6,727 nt of DNA, taken from contig JAUJMI010000209.1 of assembly GCA_030446945.1 (NCBI GenBank), positions 1 to 6,727 of the forward strand, in the 5' to 3' direction. Each line of letters begins with the position of its first letter. Position 1 is the stretch's first letter. The translations under genes were made by a program, and so were the position numbers. Under the pieces are notes generated by a model, which had not been told where the DNA came from, made no database searches, and worked only from the letters and a program-made list of their open reading frames with translations. Shown here one piece after another: positions 6,359 to 6,727 of this stretch. Source of the stretch: Longimicrobium sp. (GTDB lineage Bacteria > Gemmatimonadota > Gemmatimonadetes > Longimicrobiales > Longimicrobiaceae).

Positions 6359-6581
6359 CCGGCGGTTGCAACCGCTGCAACAAACGCGGGAAGCCTGCCT
6401 TCGCGGGCGCCGGGGGCGGGGATCGGCGCGGGGGGCGGCACCCGGTCCGCGACCGCCGGGGGCTGAAACCCCCGCCTGGAACTACGGGAAGACGGCTGAA
6501 GCCGGCTTCGAGAAACACGGCATTGGAACCGGAGTCCGCGCAGGCGGACTTTGTGCCGTTGTTGCCGCGAGTTCACACGCC
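6359..6581 (+). repeat. Structured intergenic repeat, copy B (223 bp)
   Basis: Second copy of the element at 1965-2248, same orientation, starting 12 bp after hutI. Its hairpins: a perfect 14-bp palindrome GCGGTTGCAACCGC (6362-6375), degenerate in copy A; CCTGC-CTTC-GCGGG (6394-6407), where copy A's T-A pair becomes T-G; CGGGGG/CCCCCG around CTGAAA (6457-6474); CGGC-TGAA-GCCG (6493-6504); and a perfect 7-bp stem AGTCCGC-GCAG-GCGGACT (6533-6550). GCAACAA (6377-6383) is complementary to TTGTTGC (6559-6565), so the edges could close a multibranched fold. Short open frames across it on both strands are artefacts; on the minus strand both copies give nearly the same nonsense peptide (a QxHKVxLRGLRxQC pattern). 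It may also act as the hutI transcript end, but has no T-tract. Confidence 0.8.
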
Positions 6582-6594
6582 ACACCCCGTCTGC

Positions 6595-6623
6595 TGGCAA
6601 ACCCTTGCGCCGCGCGCTATCTT
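6595..6623 (+). promoter_or_regulatory. Candidate promoter for the gene at 6686
   Basis: TATCTT (6618-6623, 4 of 6 to TATAAT) lies 17 bp downstream of TGGCAA (6595-6600, 3 of 6 to TTGACA). Transcription would start near 6630, leaving a leader of about 55 nt. TTGCGC (6605-6610) is a better -35 by sequence but only 7 bp from the -10. The position, just outside repeat copy B and upstream of an ATG, fits a promoter. Confidence 0.35.
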
Positions 6624-6685
6624 CGCCGCTCACGCCGTATCACGTTGCGCGCTCTCTTCGTGGCAGGAACCTCCCGCCCCAACTC

Positions 6686-6727
6686 ATGGCGAACATCGGA
6701 AAGCTGAGGGACCAGGCTCGCGCCTAT
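6686..6727 (+). CDS. Start of a gene, possibly a TPR-repeat protein (3' partial)
   Basis: Fourteen codons, MANIGKLRDQARAY, run from an ATG to the window edge without a stop. From memory, N-termini of this form (Met, then a short polar helix with K-L-[RK]-D-[QK]-A) begin tetratricopeptide-repeat proteins in Gemmatimonadota-like genomes; this is a guess from few residues. The ribosome binding site is poor: AGGA at 6664-6667 is about 18 nt upstream. A candidate promoter sits 63 bp before the ATG. The start codon and the identity are both uncertain. Confidence 0.4.
   Translation, partial: MANIGKLRDQARAY

Noticed and set aside
6595..6608. Sigma-54 type promoter (TGGCA then TTGC)
   Set aside because: There are 5 bases between TGGCA and TTGC where 6 are needed to place GG and GC at -24/-12; sigma-54 does not tolerate this change well.
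6366..6707. 113-codon plus-strand frame starting inside repeat copy B
   Set aside because: Mostly the repeat itself; no conserved domain, and the same peptide pattern arises from copy A by translation of the repeat.

Overview
The window is very GC-rich bacterial DNA (roughly 70% G+C by eye) with strong G/C preference at third codon positions. Codon use, the form of the genes and a characteristic intergenic repeat whose core contains GGCTGAA(G/A)CC hairpins suggest a Gemmatimonadota-type bacterium, probably near Longimicrobium. That placement rests on recalled pattern and was not searched.

Layout. (1) 3-1580, plus strand: the 3' part of a membrane protein that joins an ABC-2 type permease domain to a CPBP (Abi/CaaX-like) intramembrane protease domain; its 5' end lies outside the window. 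(2) 1603-1878, plus: a 91-residue stand-alone Lrp/AsnC ligand-binding (RAM) domain with a good ribosome binding site 22 bp downstream, probably in the same operon. (3) 1879-2254: a non-coding stretch between convergent genes, holding a small hairpin with a tandem 10-mer, then copy A of a long structured intergenic repeat (1965-2248). (4) 2255-4996, minus: a 913-residue DExH-box superfamily 2 helicase with a DEIH box, an unusual motif VI and an Arg/Gly-rich tail. (5) 4997-5101: a short divergent promoter region. (6) 5102-6346, plus: hutI, imidazolonepropionase of histidine degradation, complete and with all expected metal and catalytic residues. (7) 6359-6581: copy B of the repeat, in the same orientation as copy A. 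(8) 6582-6685: a leader with a plausible promoter. (9) 6686-6727: the first 14 codons of a further gene, possibly a TPR protein.

Functional picture. The permease-protease and the RAM protein look like one transcription unit. The helicase and hutI are divergently transcribed and have no evident functional link; no other hut gene is in view. The two direct repeat copies bracket the helicase-hutI pair about 4.4 kb apart and are the most unexplained element here. No rRNA, tRNA, CRISPR array, transposase or phage gene was seen. The long plus-strand open frame opposite the helicase is an antisense artefact of codon bias, not a gene.
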